This document shows, piece by piece, positions 51,268-60,471 of a stretch of DNA of 64,000 nucleotides. The notes under the pieces are model-generated. The model searched no databases. It was not told the DNA's origin and was given only the letters and a program-made list of their open reading frames with translations. How positions within the stretch are numbered: position 1 is the first letter of the stretch; each line of letters opens with the position of its first letter. A program made the translations under genes and the position numbers. The stretch comes from an uncultured Pseudomonadales bacterium (GTDB taxonomy: Bacteria; Pseudomonadota; Gammaproteobacteria; Pseudomonadales; Azotimanducaceae), in NCBI GenBank assembly GCA_958296165.1, contig OY282447.1, forward strand, positions 4,377,154 through 4,441,153. Reading direction: 5' to 3'.

Positions 51268-51510
51268 TCATCCGCCCTCGATGCGCTGCATGAAGAACAC
51301 TTCGCTGGTGGGCTGAATCGGCTCCAGCCAAGCGTCCTGATAGATCTGGCCGTCAATCGCCACCGCAGTCTTGGTGAGCACGTCTTCGATGCCGGGCCAT
51401 TTCTCTTCGAGCGCGCGCACCAGCGCACGGAAGTTCTTGCACTCCACTTCGAGCTCCCGCACCCCGTCGGTGTTGGTCAGGAGGTGGTCTGGGAATACGA
51501 TCTTCGCCAT
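51268..51510 (-). CDS. MoaD/ThiS-family ubiquitin-like sulfur-carrier protein
   Basis: An 80-residue beta-grasp protein. KIVFPDHLLTNTDGVRELEV, a central helix NFRALVRALEEKWPGIEDVL, then VAIDGQIYQDAWLEPI and the C-terminal RIEGG. The di-glycine end is intact, so it can be thiocarboxylated by an E1-like enzyme. It is not next to moaE, thiG or an E1 gene, so the pathway (molybdopterin, thiamin, cysteine or tungsten cofactor) is open. Molybdenum hydroxylase subunits lie elsewhere in the window. The ATG at 51510 has GGAG upstream. Confidence 0.85.
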   Translation of the reverse strand: MAKIVFPDHLLTNTDGVRELEVECKNFRALVRALEEKWPGIEDVLTKTAVAIDGQIYQDAWLEPIQPTSEVFFMQRIEGG

Positions 51511-51587
51511 AGGTGTGGGCTCCGTTGTGACGAGGCGCAATTCTCAACCTAGTCGGTTACGAAAGAAACCCTAGAGCCGTGCGAGTC

Positions 51588-53228
51588 CTACCTTCTATAC
51601 GTGAGCCCGGCCGCATTGTCGGCGGCCGTTGCCTCTGGGTCGCGCTCCGCCGCATCGCCGATGCCCCCGCCGCCGGGAGTTTCCATCACCAATGTGGCAC
51701 CGGCCGGCACGATGTCCTGACCCTTGCCGCGCAACTCTCTACGATTGCCCCCGTTGCCATCCTTGCCGCCGTCCTTGATGTAAACGCGCCCAGCGGCGCC
51801 ATCTTCGCCCCCCCGCCGACCTTGAGCGGGATGCCCGATACGGTCGAACATCTTCGAGATCACGAACGGTGCGCCTTGCGCATGGACCACTTCGATCACT
51901 TGGCCTAGGCCGCCACGATAGGTTCCCGCGCCGCCGGAACCGGAGCGGTACTCGCGGCGCGTGAAGATGAGCGGCGCCGTCACCTCGTTTACCTCAGTGG
52001 GCGTGGTGCGCACGCCGGACGGGAATGCGGTGGTTGAGAGGCCGTCTTTGGTGGGGCGGGCGCCGGTGCCGCCGTTGAATATCGGATTGATGACGAAGGG
52101 GGTTGCCGAGGCATTGCCAAGCGCGCCGCCGGCATTGCGCAACACCGGGTTCCAGATGCACGAAGCGCCTTCTGCCGGTGCAACGCCGGGCAGCACTTGA
52201 TCCATGCAGCCGAGCACTACGTCCGGCAGCATCTGGCCAATGGCGTGGCGGGCCGAGACGGCGGCGGGGAACTCAGCGTTCAGGATGCAGCCAGCAGGGG
52301 CCCGCACCGTTACCGGCTGCAGCGAACCAGCGTTGTTGGGCACGTCGTTGCCCACCACGCAGCGCACGCCAAACGATGCGTAGGCCTCGGTGTAGTTCAG
52401 CGGCACGTTGATGCCATAGGGGGAGAGGCCGGAGCTGCCGGCGAAGTCCACGTCGATGGCGTCGCCGGCGATGGTCAAGGCGCACGCGAGGTGAACCGGC
52501 TGGTCGTAGCCATCCACATCCATCGCATGGCGGTACACGCCGTCCGGCAGAGCGCGGATTTCCTCCGCCATCGCGCGCCGGGAGGTGGCGATGATCCAGC
52601 GCCCTACCCTGTCGAAGCTATCGAGCTCGAACTCGCGCAGCATGGCCAACAGCTGTCGGCCGCCGTTGTGGTTGCAGGCCGTGAGCGAGTGGAGATCGCC
52701 TTCGGCTACTACGGGGTCGCGCACGTTGGCGGCGATCAGGCGCATCAGTGCGTCGTTCCGCTCGCCGCGCTCGAAGAGCTTCATGATCGGGATGCGCAAG
52801 CCTTCCTCGAACAACTCGCCGGCATCCGGGCCGAAGCCGCGCCCGCCGACGTCGGCGATGTGGCTGGTGGCGGCGAACAACGCCATGGCCTTGTCGCCAT
52901 CGAATACCGGCGTGACGACGGTGAAATCGTTGAGGTGGCCGGTGCCGTCCCACGGATCGTTGGTGACCAGCACATCGCCCGGAGCGAGCGTTGGCAACGG
53001 GTATCGGACCAAGAACTTGCCGACGCTGGCCGCCATCGCGTTGACGTGTCCCGGCGTACCAGTGACAGCTTGAGCGAGCATGGCGCCGGTGGTGTCGAAC
53101 ACTCCCGCAGAGAGGTCCCCAGCCTCGCGCACGACGGTCGAAAACGCCGTGCGCATGAGCGTCTGCGCCTGTTCTTCAACGATGGCCAGTAGCCGGTTCC
53201 ACACCAGCTGATCGCGAATGTCGTTCAT
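51588..53228 (-). CDS. Hydantoinase B/oxoprolinase family protein
   Basis: A 546-residue HyuB-like subunit. Landmarks are AQAVTGTPGHVNAMAASVG, VLVTNDPWDGTGHLNDFTVVTPVF, GRGFGPDAGELFEEGLRIP and GGTGARPTKDGLSTTAFPSGVRTTPTE. The glycine-rich C-terminus (GGGGIGDAAERDPEATAADN) is typical. Together with HyuA it should hydrolyse a cyclic amide such as 5-oxoproline or a hydantoin in an ATP-dependent way. The ATG at 53228 follows the HyuA stop by 30 bases within an array of short tandem repeats. Confidence 0.92.
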   Translation of the reverse strand: MNDIRDQLVWNRLLAIVEEQAQTLMRTAFSTVVREAGDLSAGVFDTTGAMLAQAVTGTPGHVNAMAASVGKFLVRYPLPTLAPGDVLVTNDPWDGTGHLNDFTVVTPVFDGDKAMALFAATSHIADVGGRGFGPDAGELFEEGLRIPIMKLFERGERNDALMRLIAANVRDPVVAEGDLHSLTACNHNGGRQLLAMLREFELDSFDRVGRWIIATSRRAMAEEIRALPDGVYRHAMDVDGYDQPVHLACALTIAGDAIDVDFAGSSGLSPYGINVPLNYTEAYASFGVRCVVGNDVPNNAGSLQPVTVRAPAGCILNAEFPAAVSARHAIGQMLPDVVLGCMDQVLPGVAPAEGASCIWNPVLRNAGGALGNASATPFVINPIFNGGTGARPTKDGLSTTAFPSGVRTTPTEVNEVTAPLIFTRREYRSGSGGAGTYRGGLGQVIEVVHAQGAPFVISKMFDRIGHPAQGRRGGEDGAAGRVYIKDGGKDGNGGNRRELRGKGQDIVPAGATLVMETPGGGGIGDAAERDPEATAADNAAGLTYRR

Positions 53229-53238
53229 GTGCTTCTCT

Positions 53239-53295
53239 CAACACTACGTTGGCCAACACTACGTTGCCAACACTACGTTGGCCAACACCACGTTG
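53239..53295. repeat. Four short tandem repeats across the hyuA-hyuB junction
   Basis: Four copies of CAACACTACGTTG (the last with one change) begin at 53239, 53254, 53268 and 53283, with period 15-14-15 because the spacer alternates between GC and C. On the minus strand the array spans the last codons and stop codon of the HyuA gene and most of the leader of the HyuB gene. The HyuA stop TAG (53259-53261) lies inside the second copy. Confidence 0.9.
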
Positions 53296-55298
53296 CCGCG
53301 TCGATCGATGTGGGCATCGTACTCGGCCGGCAAGACGATGGCGGTTTGATCTTCAACGATGGTCGCCGGGCCGCGCACCCGGTCGCCGATCGCCAGCGTT
53401 TCCCGTGCGACCCTACGCACGCCTGCAATGAGCTGGGGAGCGTGCGAGCGCTCGTGAACCGTAGTCGTCGGAGTGGATGTGGAAGCGTCGCTACGCAAAG
53501 TCAAAGTCCAACTGAGCACTTCCACATCCAAGCCCGCGATCAGACGTCCGTAGAGGCTTGCATAGGCGGCATCGAAGGCATCCCGCAGCGTGGCGGCCGA
53601 GAGTTCCGTCGGCACGGCCACGCCGATCTCGTAGCCTTGGCCGAGATAGCGCATGTAGGCGCTGCGGCTCTCGATCAGTTCGCCGGTGGCGATTGGCCCA
53701 ACCACCGCTTGGGCCTCGGCGCGCATGTCGGCCAGCGCGACTGCCACGGCATCGGCATCGAACGCGGAGAGCAGCATGTGGCGGCTGCGCACCACTTCAA
53801 AGGCGATGGGCGCGGCCAGGAAACCTAGCGCCGAGCCCACTCCTGCCGCCTCCGGTACCACCACCGCCGCAAGGCCTAGCTTCTCCGCCAGTCGCGCCGC
53901 GTGCAGCGGTGCCGCGCCGCCGAAGGCGATGAGCGTGCGGCCAGCCATGTCCTTGCCCCACTCCGCGGCGTGAGCGCGCGCCGCGGCGGCCATGTTCTCA
54001 TCGACGATCTCGCTCACGGCCTCGGCAGCGGGCACCGCATCGACCTGCGACGCATCGCGCCAAGGTCGATCAACGTGCTGCTCAAGCGCCGCTCGAGCCG
54101 CGCTCGTATCCAAGACAATCGACCCGCCGGCGAAACGGCTGGCATCCAAACGGCCGAGCACCAGGTCCGCATCGGTCACGGTGGCTGCCCGGCCGCCGCG
54201 TCCATAGCAGGCCGGGCCAGGCTCTGAACCTGCGCTCTGCGGCCCCACTTGAATGCGGCCCAAACGGTCCACGGAAGCGATGGAGCCGCCGCCGGCGCCA
54301 ATCTCCACCATCTCGATGACGGGAATGCGCACCGGCAGACCGCTGCCTTTGCGAAAGCGGTAGCTGCGATCCACCTCGAACGACCGCGAGTGCTGCGGCT
54401 CGCCATCGTCGATGAGACAGATCTTGGCCGTGGTGCCGCCCATGTCCAACGACACAACACGGTTCAGCTGCAAGTCGCGGGCGATCTTGGCGGCCAGAAT
54501 GGCACCGCCGGCAGGGCCGGACTCAACCAGGCGGATAGGGAACTCGCGCGCCGCCTGCACGGACGTAAGGCCGCCGCCGGAGGTCATCATCAAGAAGGGG
54601 CAGACCACGCCAAGGGCGGTCAAGCGCTCCTGCAAGTCCGCTAGGTAGCGCGACATGAGCGGCTTCACATAGGCGTTGGCGCAAGCGGTGGAGAAACGCT
54701 CGAACTCGCGGATTTCCGGGCAGACGTCGCTCGCAAGCGTGATCGAGAGATTCGGCAACGCGGCGGCCAGCACGTCGCGTGCCATCCGCTCGTGGGCCGG
54801 ATTGGCGTAGCCGTGCAGAAAGCCGACGGCAACGCTCTCGACGCCGCCTTCGGTGAGAGTGGGTACCAACGCACGAACGGCTTCGGCTCTCAACGGCGTC
54901 AACGCCTCGCCATCGGCATTCATGCGCTCGCGTACGGTGAGCCGCCGGTGCCGCGGCACCAAGGGCTGCGGACGATCGACGTTGATGTCGTATTGCTCGA
55001 AGCGGTTCTCGAACGCCATCTCCAATACGTCGCGGTGGCCCTCGGTGGTAATGAGCGCGGTGCGGGCGCCGCGGCGCTCGATGAGTGCATTGGTGGCAAG
55101 CGTGGTGCCGTGCAGCACTACGCCGACGTCGGACGGTTCGCGCCCGGCTTGAGCAAGCACTTGGCGCAAGCCTTGCAGCACGGCCGTAGCCGGTTGCGCA
55201 TGGCTGGTGAGCACCTTGGTGGTAACGTGGCGCTGGCCGGTTTCCAGCACGACGTCCGTAAAGGTGCCGCCGATGTCCACGGCGACGCGATCAACCAT
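53259..55298 (-). CDS. Hydantoinase A/oxoprolinase family protein
   Basis: A 679-residue HyuA-like subunit with an actin/HSP70-like ATPase fold. The phosphate-1 loop is VAVDIGGTFTDVVLE at the N-terminus, then VVLHGTTLATNALIERRGART, VESGPAGGAILAAKIA and the phosphate-2-type SLDMGGTTAKICLID. ERFGG-like FGGAAPLHAARLAEKLG lies in the C-terminal half. It opens the ring amide with ATP together with HyuB. The ATG at 55298 overlaps the CHY zinc-finger gene by eight bases. Its stop codon lies in a tandem repeat array, so the last residues (NVVLANVVLAT) are repeat-encoded. Confidence 0.92.
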   Translation of the reverse strand: MVDRVAVDIGGTFTDVVLETGQRHVTTKVLTSHAQPATAVLQGLRQVLAQAGREPSDVGVVLHGTTLATNALIERRGARTALITTEGHRDVLEMAFENRFEQYDINVDRPQPLVPRHRRLTVRERMNADGEALTPLRAEAVRALVPTLTEGGVESVAVGFLHGYANPAHERMARDVLAAALPNLSITLASDVCPEIREFERFSTACANAYVKPLMSRYLADLQERLTALGVVCPFLMMTSGGGLTSVQAAREFPIRLVESGPAGGAILAAKIARDLQLNRVVSLDMGGTTAKICLIDDGEPQHSRSFEVDRSYRFRKGSGLPVRIPVIEMVEIGAGGGSIASVDRLGRIQVGPQSAGSEPGPACYGRGGRAATVTDADLVLGRLDASRFAGGSIVLDTSAARAALEQHVDRPWRDASQVDAVPAAEAVSEIVDENMAAAARAHAAEWGKDMAGRTLIAFGGAAPLHAARLAEKLGLAAVVVPEAAGVGSALGFLAAPIAFEVVRSRHMLLSAFDADAVAVALADMRAEAQAVVGPIATGELIESRSAYMRYLGQGYEIGVAVPTELSAATLRDAFDAAYASLYGRLIAGLDVEVLSWTLTLRSDASTSTPTTTVHERSHAPQLIAGVRRVARETLAIGDRVRGPATIVEDQTAIVLPAEYDAHIDRRGNVVLANVVLAT

Positions 55299-55623
55299 CC
55301 GGCATCTCGAAATACAAGTGGTAGTGCAGTGCACAACCCGGATTGAACGGGGCCGCGCAGTGCGGGCAGGTGGACGCGCAGGCAAGATAGGCGGCGACGC
55401 TGAGCTGATGGCCGCACACGCCGCAAAGAACGGCTCGTTCGTGGCGTTGTGAGAGCGGCCAAACGGCGGCGGCATGGCCAGCCACGGCGCGATGGCACTC
55501 GATGCACGGATACCACTTGCCGCAGCACTTGAACCGGATGGCGATGACGTCCTTCGGCCCGTAATAGTGGGCGCAGCGCGTCTGCGAACCTACGCCCACG
55601 CCGGCGACCTGAACGCCGTGCAT
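55291..55623 (-). CDS. CHY zinc-finger domain protein
   Basis: A protein of 110 residues (ATG 55623; a GTG at 55662 would add 13). Cys/His pairs fit the CHY zinc finger: GSQTRCAHYYGPKDVIAIRF, then CCGKWYPCIECHRAV, VLCGVCGHQLSV, STCPHCAAPFNPGC and LHYHLYF. Ten or more metal ligands suggest three zinc sites. Bacterial stand-alone CHY proteins have no settled role. It is stitched between an aminotransferase (GTG three bases after its stop) and hyuA (eight-base overlap), so it is made with them. Confidence 0.87.
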   Translation of the reverse strand: MHGVQVAGVGVGSQTRCAHYYGPKDVIAIRFKCCGKWYPCIECHRAVAGHAAAVWPLSQRHERAVLCGVCGHQLSVAAYLACASTCPHCAAPFNPGCALHYHLYFEMPDG

Positions 55624-55664
55624 CGCAACGCTGGTGGACGTGACGCGACCGGGGCCGTACACGT

Positions 55665-57056
55665 CTAAAACTCGTTTACATGCCGCAACGTGTCGTCAAG
55701 CGCGCGTTCGAGCTTGCCGAACAACTCATCCACCTGCTTGTCGTCGATGATCAACGGCGGGCACAGCGCCACGCTCTCGCCGATGTTGCGCACGATCAAG
55801 CCGTGCTCCAGCGCCCTCGCCACGCAATGTGCGCCAGCGCCCACATCCGCGCCGAACGGCGCCTTGGTGGCCTTGTTCGCCACCAGTTCCACCGCGCCCA
55901 TCAGCCCAACGCCGCGCGCATCGCCCACCAACGGGTGATCGGCCAACGCTTGCAGCCGCGCTTGAAAGGTCTCTCCAATCGCGGCGGCGTGGTCGAACAC
56001 AGCCCTTTCCTCCATCAACTCCAAGCAGCGCAGCGCCACTGCGGCGCACACCGGGTGGCCGGAGTAGGTGAAGCCGTGGCCGAAGATGCCGACGTCGCGG
56101 CTCGCCTGCACGAAGGCCTCGTACATGAACTCCGGCACGATGACGGCGCTGATCGGCAGGTAGGCGGACGACAGAGCCTTGGCCACGGACATCGTGGTGG
56201 GTTCGATGCCGAATGTCTCGGCGCCGAACGGCTTGCCGGTGCGCCCGAAGCCGCAAATCACCTCGTCGTCGATGAAGAAGATGCCATGCCGGCGCAGCAC
56301 GGCTTGGATCTTCTCGTAGTAGCCGGGCGGAGCCACCAACACGCCGCCAGCGCCGGGTACGGGTTCGGCGATGAAGGCGGCAATGGTCTGCGGCCCCTCG
56401 GCGACGATCAGATCTTCCAAGTTGTTGGCGAGGCGGGTCGTGAAGTCGTCCTCCGTCTCGCCTTCTAGGGCGCCGTGGTAGTAGCTCGGCGCATCGGTGT
56501 GCAGCACGTTGGGCAGCGGCAGATCGAACTGGCGGTGGAAGGGCGGCAGCCCCGTCAAGCTGCCGCTCGCCACCGTGACGCCGTGGTAGCCCAAGCGGCG
56601 GGCGATGATCTTCTTGCGTTCGGGCGCACCGATGAGGTTGTGGTAGTACCACATGAGCTTCACTTGGGTGTCGTTCGCATCGGAGCCGGAAAGGCCGAAG
56701 AACACCCGCCCGGCGTCGAACGGCACCATCGCCTTGAGCTTCTCGGCCAAGAGTATGCTCGGTTCGTTGGTCTTGCCGGTGAACAGCTGCGAATAGGAGA
56801 GCTTGCGCATCTGCTCGGCGGCGGCCTGCACCAACTCTTCCTCGCCGTAGCCGAGCGCCGTACACCACAAGCCCGCCATGCCCTCTAGATGCTGCTTGCC
56901 GTCGCCGTCCCATACGTAGACGCCCTCGGCGCGCGCGTGGAGCGTAGGGCCGCTGCGGTGGTGGTTGGCCAGATGCGTGGTGGGATGCAGCAGATGCGCT
57001 AGGTCTTTGGCCTCGAGGGAGTCGGGCGCAAACTCGTTGTGGAGCAAGTTGCTCAC
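55665..57056 (-). CDS. Class III (omega) aminotransferase
   Basis: A 463-residue PLP-dependent fold type I transaminase. It has GLWCTALGYGEEELVQAA, FFGLSGSDANDTQVKLM as the PLP phosphate region, GYHGVTVASGSLTG, FIAEPVPGAGGVLVAP, FFIDDEVICGFGRTGKPF with the PLP-binding Asp, and SVAKALSSAYLPISAV with the Schiff-base Lys. It probably moves the amino group of an omega-amino acid or amine to pyruvate. The start is GTG at 57056 behind AGGAGA. It pairs with a second class III enzyme 40 bases upstream; both may serve the same nitrogen-degradation cluster as HyuAB. Confidence 0.93.
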   Translation of the reverse strand: MSNLLHNEFAPDSLEAKDLAHLLHPTTHLANHHRSGPTLHARAEGVYVWDGDGKQHLEGMAGLWCTALGYGEEELVQAAAEQMRKLSYSQLFTGKTNEPSILLAEKLKAMVPFDAGRVFFGLSGSDANDTQVKLMWYYHNLIGAPERKKIIARRLGYHGVTVASGSLTGLPPFHRQFDLPLPNVLHTDAPSYYHGALEGETEDDFTTRLANNLEDLIVAEGPQTIAAFIAEPVPGAGGVLVAPPGYYEKIQAVLRRHGIFFIDDEVICGFGRTGKPFGAETFGIEPTTMSVAKALSSAYLPISAVIVPEFMYEAFVQASRDVGIFGHGFTYSGHPVCAAVALRCLELMEERAVFDHAAAIGETFQARLQALADHPLVGDARGVGLMGAVELVANKATKAPFGADVGAGAHCVARALEHGLIVRNIGESVALCPPLIIDDKQVDELFGKLERALDDTLRHVNEF

Positions 57057-57096
57057 GGTGGTCTCCTCATCAGAATCCGAGCGAATCGGCAGATGG

Positions 57097-58425
57097 TCAG
57101 CGGATGTCGTCCAGCACGTCGCCGAGCACCGAGGCGATGGTCTCGATCTCTCGTTCGGAGACGATCAGCGGCGGGCTGATGGCAACCGTGTCGGCCGTTG
57201 TGCGAATCAAGAGGCCGCGCTCGAAGGCGGCGGCGAAGGCTTCGTTGCCCCTAGCGCCGGGTGCGCCTGCGCGAGGTTCGATCTCCACTGCGCCGGCCAA
57301 GCCGACGTTGCGGATGTCGCGCACATGCGGCCGGTCTGCCAAGCCATGCAACGCGTTCTCGAAAGTGCCTTCCAGCTCCCTGGCGCGCGCGAACAGGTTC
57401 TCGTCTTCGTAGACATCCAGTGCTGCCATCGCCGCGGCCGTCGCCAGCGGATGGCCTGAGTACGTATAGCCGTGAAAGAACTCGATGGCGCCAGCTGGCG
57501 CGCTCTCCACGATTGCGGCGCGGATGTCTTCGCGCACCAATACGGCGCCGAGCGGCACGGCGCCGCTGGTGATGCCCTTGGCCGTGGTTATCAAATCGGG
57601 CACCACGCCGAACCGCTCGGCCGCGAAGCTGGCGCCTAGGCGGCCGAACGCGGTGATCACTTCATCGAAGATCAGCAGGATGCCGTGCGCAGCGGTGATC
57701 TCCCGCAGCCGTTCCAGATAGCCGATCGGTGGCGGCAGCACGCCGGCTGAGCCCGCGAACGGCTCGACGATCACCGCGGCAATCGTCGAAACGTCGTGGA
57801 CGGCGACGATGCGTTCGAGGTCGTCGGCGAGATGCGCGCCCCAAGCCGGCTGGCCGCGGCTGAATGCCTGGTGTTCGTGGCTGTAGGTTTGCGGCAGATG
57901 CACGGCACCCGGCAACAACGGCCCGAACGCCTTGCGGTTGTTGCCGATGCCGCCGACGCTGGTGCCGCCGAACCCGGCACCGTGATAGCCGCGTTCCCGC
58001 CCGACGACGCGCGTGCGCGCTGGCTCGCCACGGGCATGGTGGTAGGCCAGCGCGATCTTCAAGGCTGTGTCGACCGATTCGGAGCCGGAGTTGGTGAAGA
58101 ACACCGCGTTCAGATCGGCAGGCGCCGCACTCGCCAGACGCTCGGCGAGCCGAAACGCCGTTGGATGGCCCATCTGGAACGCCGTGGCGTAGTCTAGTTG
58201 CGCGGCTTGGCGGGCGATGGCAGCGGCGATGCGCGGATGGCAGTGGCCGGCGTTGCAGCACCACAGGCCGGCGATGGCGTCCAAGATGTCGCTTCCGTCC
58301 TCGCTGCGGTAGTACATCCCGGCCGCAGATTGCAGCAGCCGCGCCTTGGCCTTGTAGGCGCGGTTGGCCGTGAACGGCATCCAGTACGCGCCGAGGTTCA
58401 GCTCGTTGTGAAGGCGCGTGCTCAT
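57097..58425 (-). CDS. Class III aminotransferase, omega-amino acid:pyruvate type
   Basis: A 442-residue transaminase. The N-terminus LGAYWMPFTANRAYKAKARLL is characteristic of beta-alanine/omega-amino acid:pyruvate aminotransferases. FFTNSGSESVDTALKIAL, GYHGAGFGGTSVGGIGNN, VEPFAGSAGVLPPP, IFDEVITAFGRLG and TTAKGITSGAVPLGAV (Schiff-base Lys) are present. It is only distantly similar to the neighbouring 463-residue enzyme, so this is not a recent duplication. The ATG at 58425 gives the usual length. The likely donors are beta-alanine, 4-aminobutyrate or amines. Confidence 0.92.
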   Translation of the reverse strand: MSTRLHNELNLGAYWMPFTANRAYKAKARLLQSAAGMYYRSEDGSDILDAIAGLWCCNAGHCHPRIAAAIARQAAQLDYATAFQMGHPTAFRLAERLASAAPADLNAVFFTNSGSESVDTALKIALAYHHARGEPARTRVVGRERGYHGAGFGGTSVGGIGNNRKAFGPLLPGAVHLPQTYSHEHQAFSRGQPAWGAHLADDLERIVAVHDVSTIAAVIVEPFAGSAGVLPPPIGYLERLREITAAHGILLIFDEVITAFGRLGASFAAERFGVVPDLITTAKGITSGAVPLGAVLVREDIRAAIVESAPAGAIEFFHGYTYSGHPLATAAAMAALDVYEDENLFARARELEGTFENALHGLADRPHVRDIRNVGLAGAVEIEPRAGAPGARGNEAFAAAFERGLLIRTTADTVAISPPLIVSEREIETIASVLGDVLDDIR

Positions 58426-58471
58426 GCTGCCGCCGAGCTCTCCAGCGCTGGACGATCTACGATGAGTGCGC

Positions 58472-59284
58472 TCAGATGATGTCCGCCGGCTCCAGATCGA
58501 ACTCCGCAATGACCTGGTCGGCGTAGTCGATGCGGCCGGTGATGGCGTTGGCATCCCCGTGGCATAGACGCAGACAGGCTTCGGCCATGTGCTCCACCGG
58601 CGTGACTCGATCCTTGTTGCTCTCGTTGATGAGCTTGTGATGCACCACGCCGGGCGTGGCAACCAAGCCCGGCGAGATCACATTGACGCCCACCCCGGTG
58701 CCGTGCAGCTCTTGAGCAAGACCTGTGGTGAAGCGCTCCAGCGCCGCCTTGCACATGCCGTAAACGGTGCCGCCGTGACCGCCGGGCGCGGTCGCCTGAG
58801 GGTGGATTGCAGCGTGCGAAGAGATGTTGAGAACCCAGCCGCGGCCGCGTTCGATCATGCTGGGCAAACATAGCTGCGTCAGCTCGAAAGGCGCCCACAC
58901 TTGCACGTCCATCATGATGCGGAAACGCTTCTCGCTGAACTCCTTGACAGGCATGAACCAAGTGACGGCGGCGTTGTTGACGAGGATGTCTACCGGCCCA
59001 TATGCAGCCTCGGTGGCGGTGATGAGATTGTGACGGTCTTCTTCGATGGAGAGATCCGCCTTCACTGCGATGGCTTCACCGCCGGCGTCGACGATGGCCT
59101 GCACGGTTTCGTTGATGGAGCCGGGTAGGTAGTGATCTTCCGGCGCCACGGAGCGGGCCGAAACCACCACCTTGGCGCCTTCCATCGCGTAGCGCCTGGC
59201 AATGAATTCGCCGATGCCCCGGCTGGCACCCGTTACCACTGCTACCTGCCCGCTCAATAATCCGTTGCGGTTGACCTCGGCCAT
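58472..59284 (-). CDS. SDR-family NAD(P)-dependent oxidoreductase
   Basis: A 270-residue classical short-chain dehydrogenase. The dinucleotide loop VVTGASRGIGEFIA, LVNNAAV, the catalytic Ser in NISSHAAIHP and the YxxxK in VYGMCKAAL are all intact, and ISPGLVATPG follows. An Arg in VVVSARSVAP after strand 2 points to NADP. The ATG at 59284 is placed by GGGGAAG. Upstream is alr at 35 bases. Substrate unknown. Confidence 0.92.
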   Translation of the reverse strand: MAEVNRNGLLSGQVAVVTGASRGIGEFIARRYAMEGAKVVVSARSVAPEDHYLPGSINETVQAIVDAGGEAIAVKADLSIEEDRHNLITATEAAYGPVDILVNNAAVTWFMPVKEFSEKRFRIMMDVQVWAPFELTQLCLPSMIERGRGWVLNISSHAAIHPQATAPGGHGGTVYGMCKAALERFTTGLAQELHGTGVGVNVISPGLVATPGVVHHKLINESNKDRVTPVEHMAEACLRLCHGDANAITGRIDYADQVIAEFDLEPADII

Positions 59285-59319
59285 TTCTTCCCCTCGTGTG
59301 TGGTGGTCTAGGCCGCGCA

Positions 59320-60369
59320 TCATAGCGCTGTGTCGCCGACGTGACACCTAGGCACGCGATTGCCGATGCCAGCCAGGACTTCGTAGCTGATGGTGCCGGC
59401 CCAGGCGGCGGTCTCTTCCACGCGCACGGTGCGGCCGAACACTTCAACCCAGTCGCCAAGCGCGACCCTGCTCGCAATCGCGGTTACGTCGATGTGCATC
59501 AAGTCCATGGACACGCGCCCGATCACCGGCAGCCGGGTGCCTCGATAGGCCACTTCGGCACCGCGCAGGCGGCGCGGCACGCCATCCGCGTAGCCGATGC
59601 CCAACACCGCCACGCGCATGTCGCCATCGGTGGTGTAGGCACCGCCGTAACCCACCGCCTCGCCGTCCGACAAATCTCGCAGGGCGATGATCTTGGCTTC
59701 CAGAACAGCGGCGGCGCGCATGGGATTCCAGCGCACGGAAAAGGGGTTGCCGCCGTATAGCGCAATGCCGGCGCGGGCGAGGTCGGACGGCGCCCCGAGC
59801 AGGATGCCGCCGGATCCGCCAAGGCTTGTGGGCACTCCCGGCAACGCCTTGGCGGCGGCCTGAAAGCACTCGATTTGGCGCGCGTTGGCGGGATGCGCGG
59901 GGTCCTCCGCGTTGGCGAGGTGCGACATCACCAGCCGGATGTTCATGCCTCTGAACGGCTCCGGCATGAACGTGCGGGCGGGAAAGCCCAGCCGGTTCAT
60001 GCCGGTATCGATGTGAACGGCAACGGGCATCGAGCGGTAGGGCCGCCAGCGCTCGATCTGCGCCGCGTCGTTGAGCACCGGGATCAAGTCGTTCCGCGCC
60101 ATCGCGCCGGCGCTCTCGTCGTCGTGCGGGCCGGAGAACACATAGATGCGCACGGCGCTGTCGACGGCCCGCAACTGCACGCCTTCTTCCGGCGTGGCCA
60201 CGAAGAAGTCCGTACAGCCTTCATCGCACAGCGCCGACATGACATGCGCGGCGCCGAGCCCATAGCCGTTGGCCTTGACCACCGCACCCAAGCCAGGCGC
60301 GGCATCGGCGAGAAAGCGGTAGTTGGCCCGCACCGAGCCAAGATCTACCACAAGCCTAGCGAGTCCCAT
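59320..60369 (-). CDS. alr: Alanine racemase
   Basis: A 349-residue PLP enzyme converting L- and D-alanine for peptidoglycan. It has the alanine racemase barrel with the Schiff-base Lys in AVVKANGYGLGA, HIDTGMNRLGF, RLVMSHLANAED and the C-terminal domain with VGYGGAYTT, which holds the catalytic Tyr, and IGRVSMDLMHIDVT. The ATG at 60369 gives the standard N-terminus (LARLVVDLGSVRANYRFL). Neighbours do not point to a catabolic (dadX-type) role: no D-amino acid dehydrogenase is near. Confidence 0.94.
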   Translation of the reverse strand: MGLARLVVDLGSVRANYRFLADAAPGLGAVVKANGYGLGAAHVMSALCDEGCTDFFVATPEEGVQLRAVDSAVRIYVFSGPHDDESAGAMARNDLIPVLNDAAQIERWRPYRSMPVAVHIDTGMNRLGFPARTFMPEPFRGMNIRLVMSHLANAEDPAHPANARQIECFQAAAKALPGVPTSLGGSGGILLGAPSDLARAGIALYGGNPFSVRWNPMRAAAVLEAKIIALRDLSDGEAVGYGGAYTTDGDMRVAVLGIGYADGVPRRLRGAEVAYRGTRLPVIGRVSMDLMHIDVTAIASRVALGDWVEVFGRTVRVEETAAWAGTISYEVLAGIGNRVPRCHVGDTAL

Positions 60370-60471
60370 GCTGACGCCCCATTCCTTAAGGCACTTGGTC
60401 CATCCGTTGGACAACTCGGACTATAGCGCGTTGCGGCCTCCGGTATTAACCCCGTCCGCTGTCAGCCAGCG

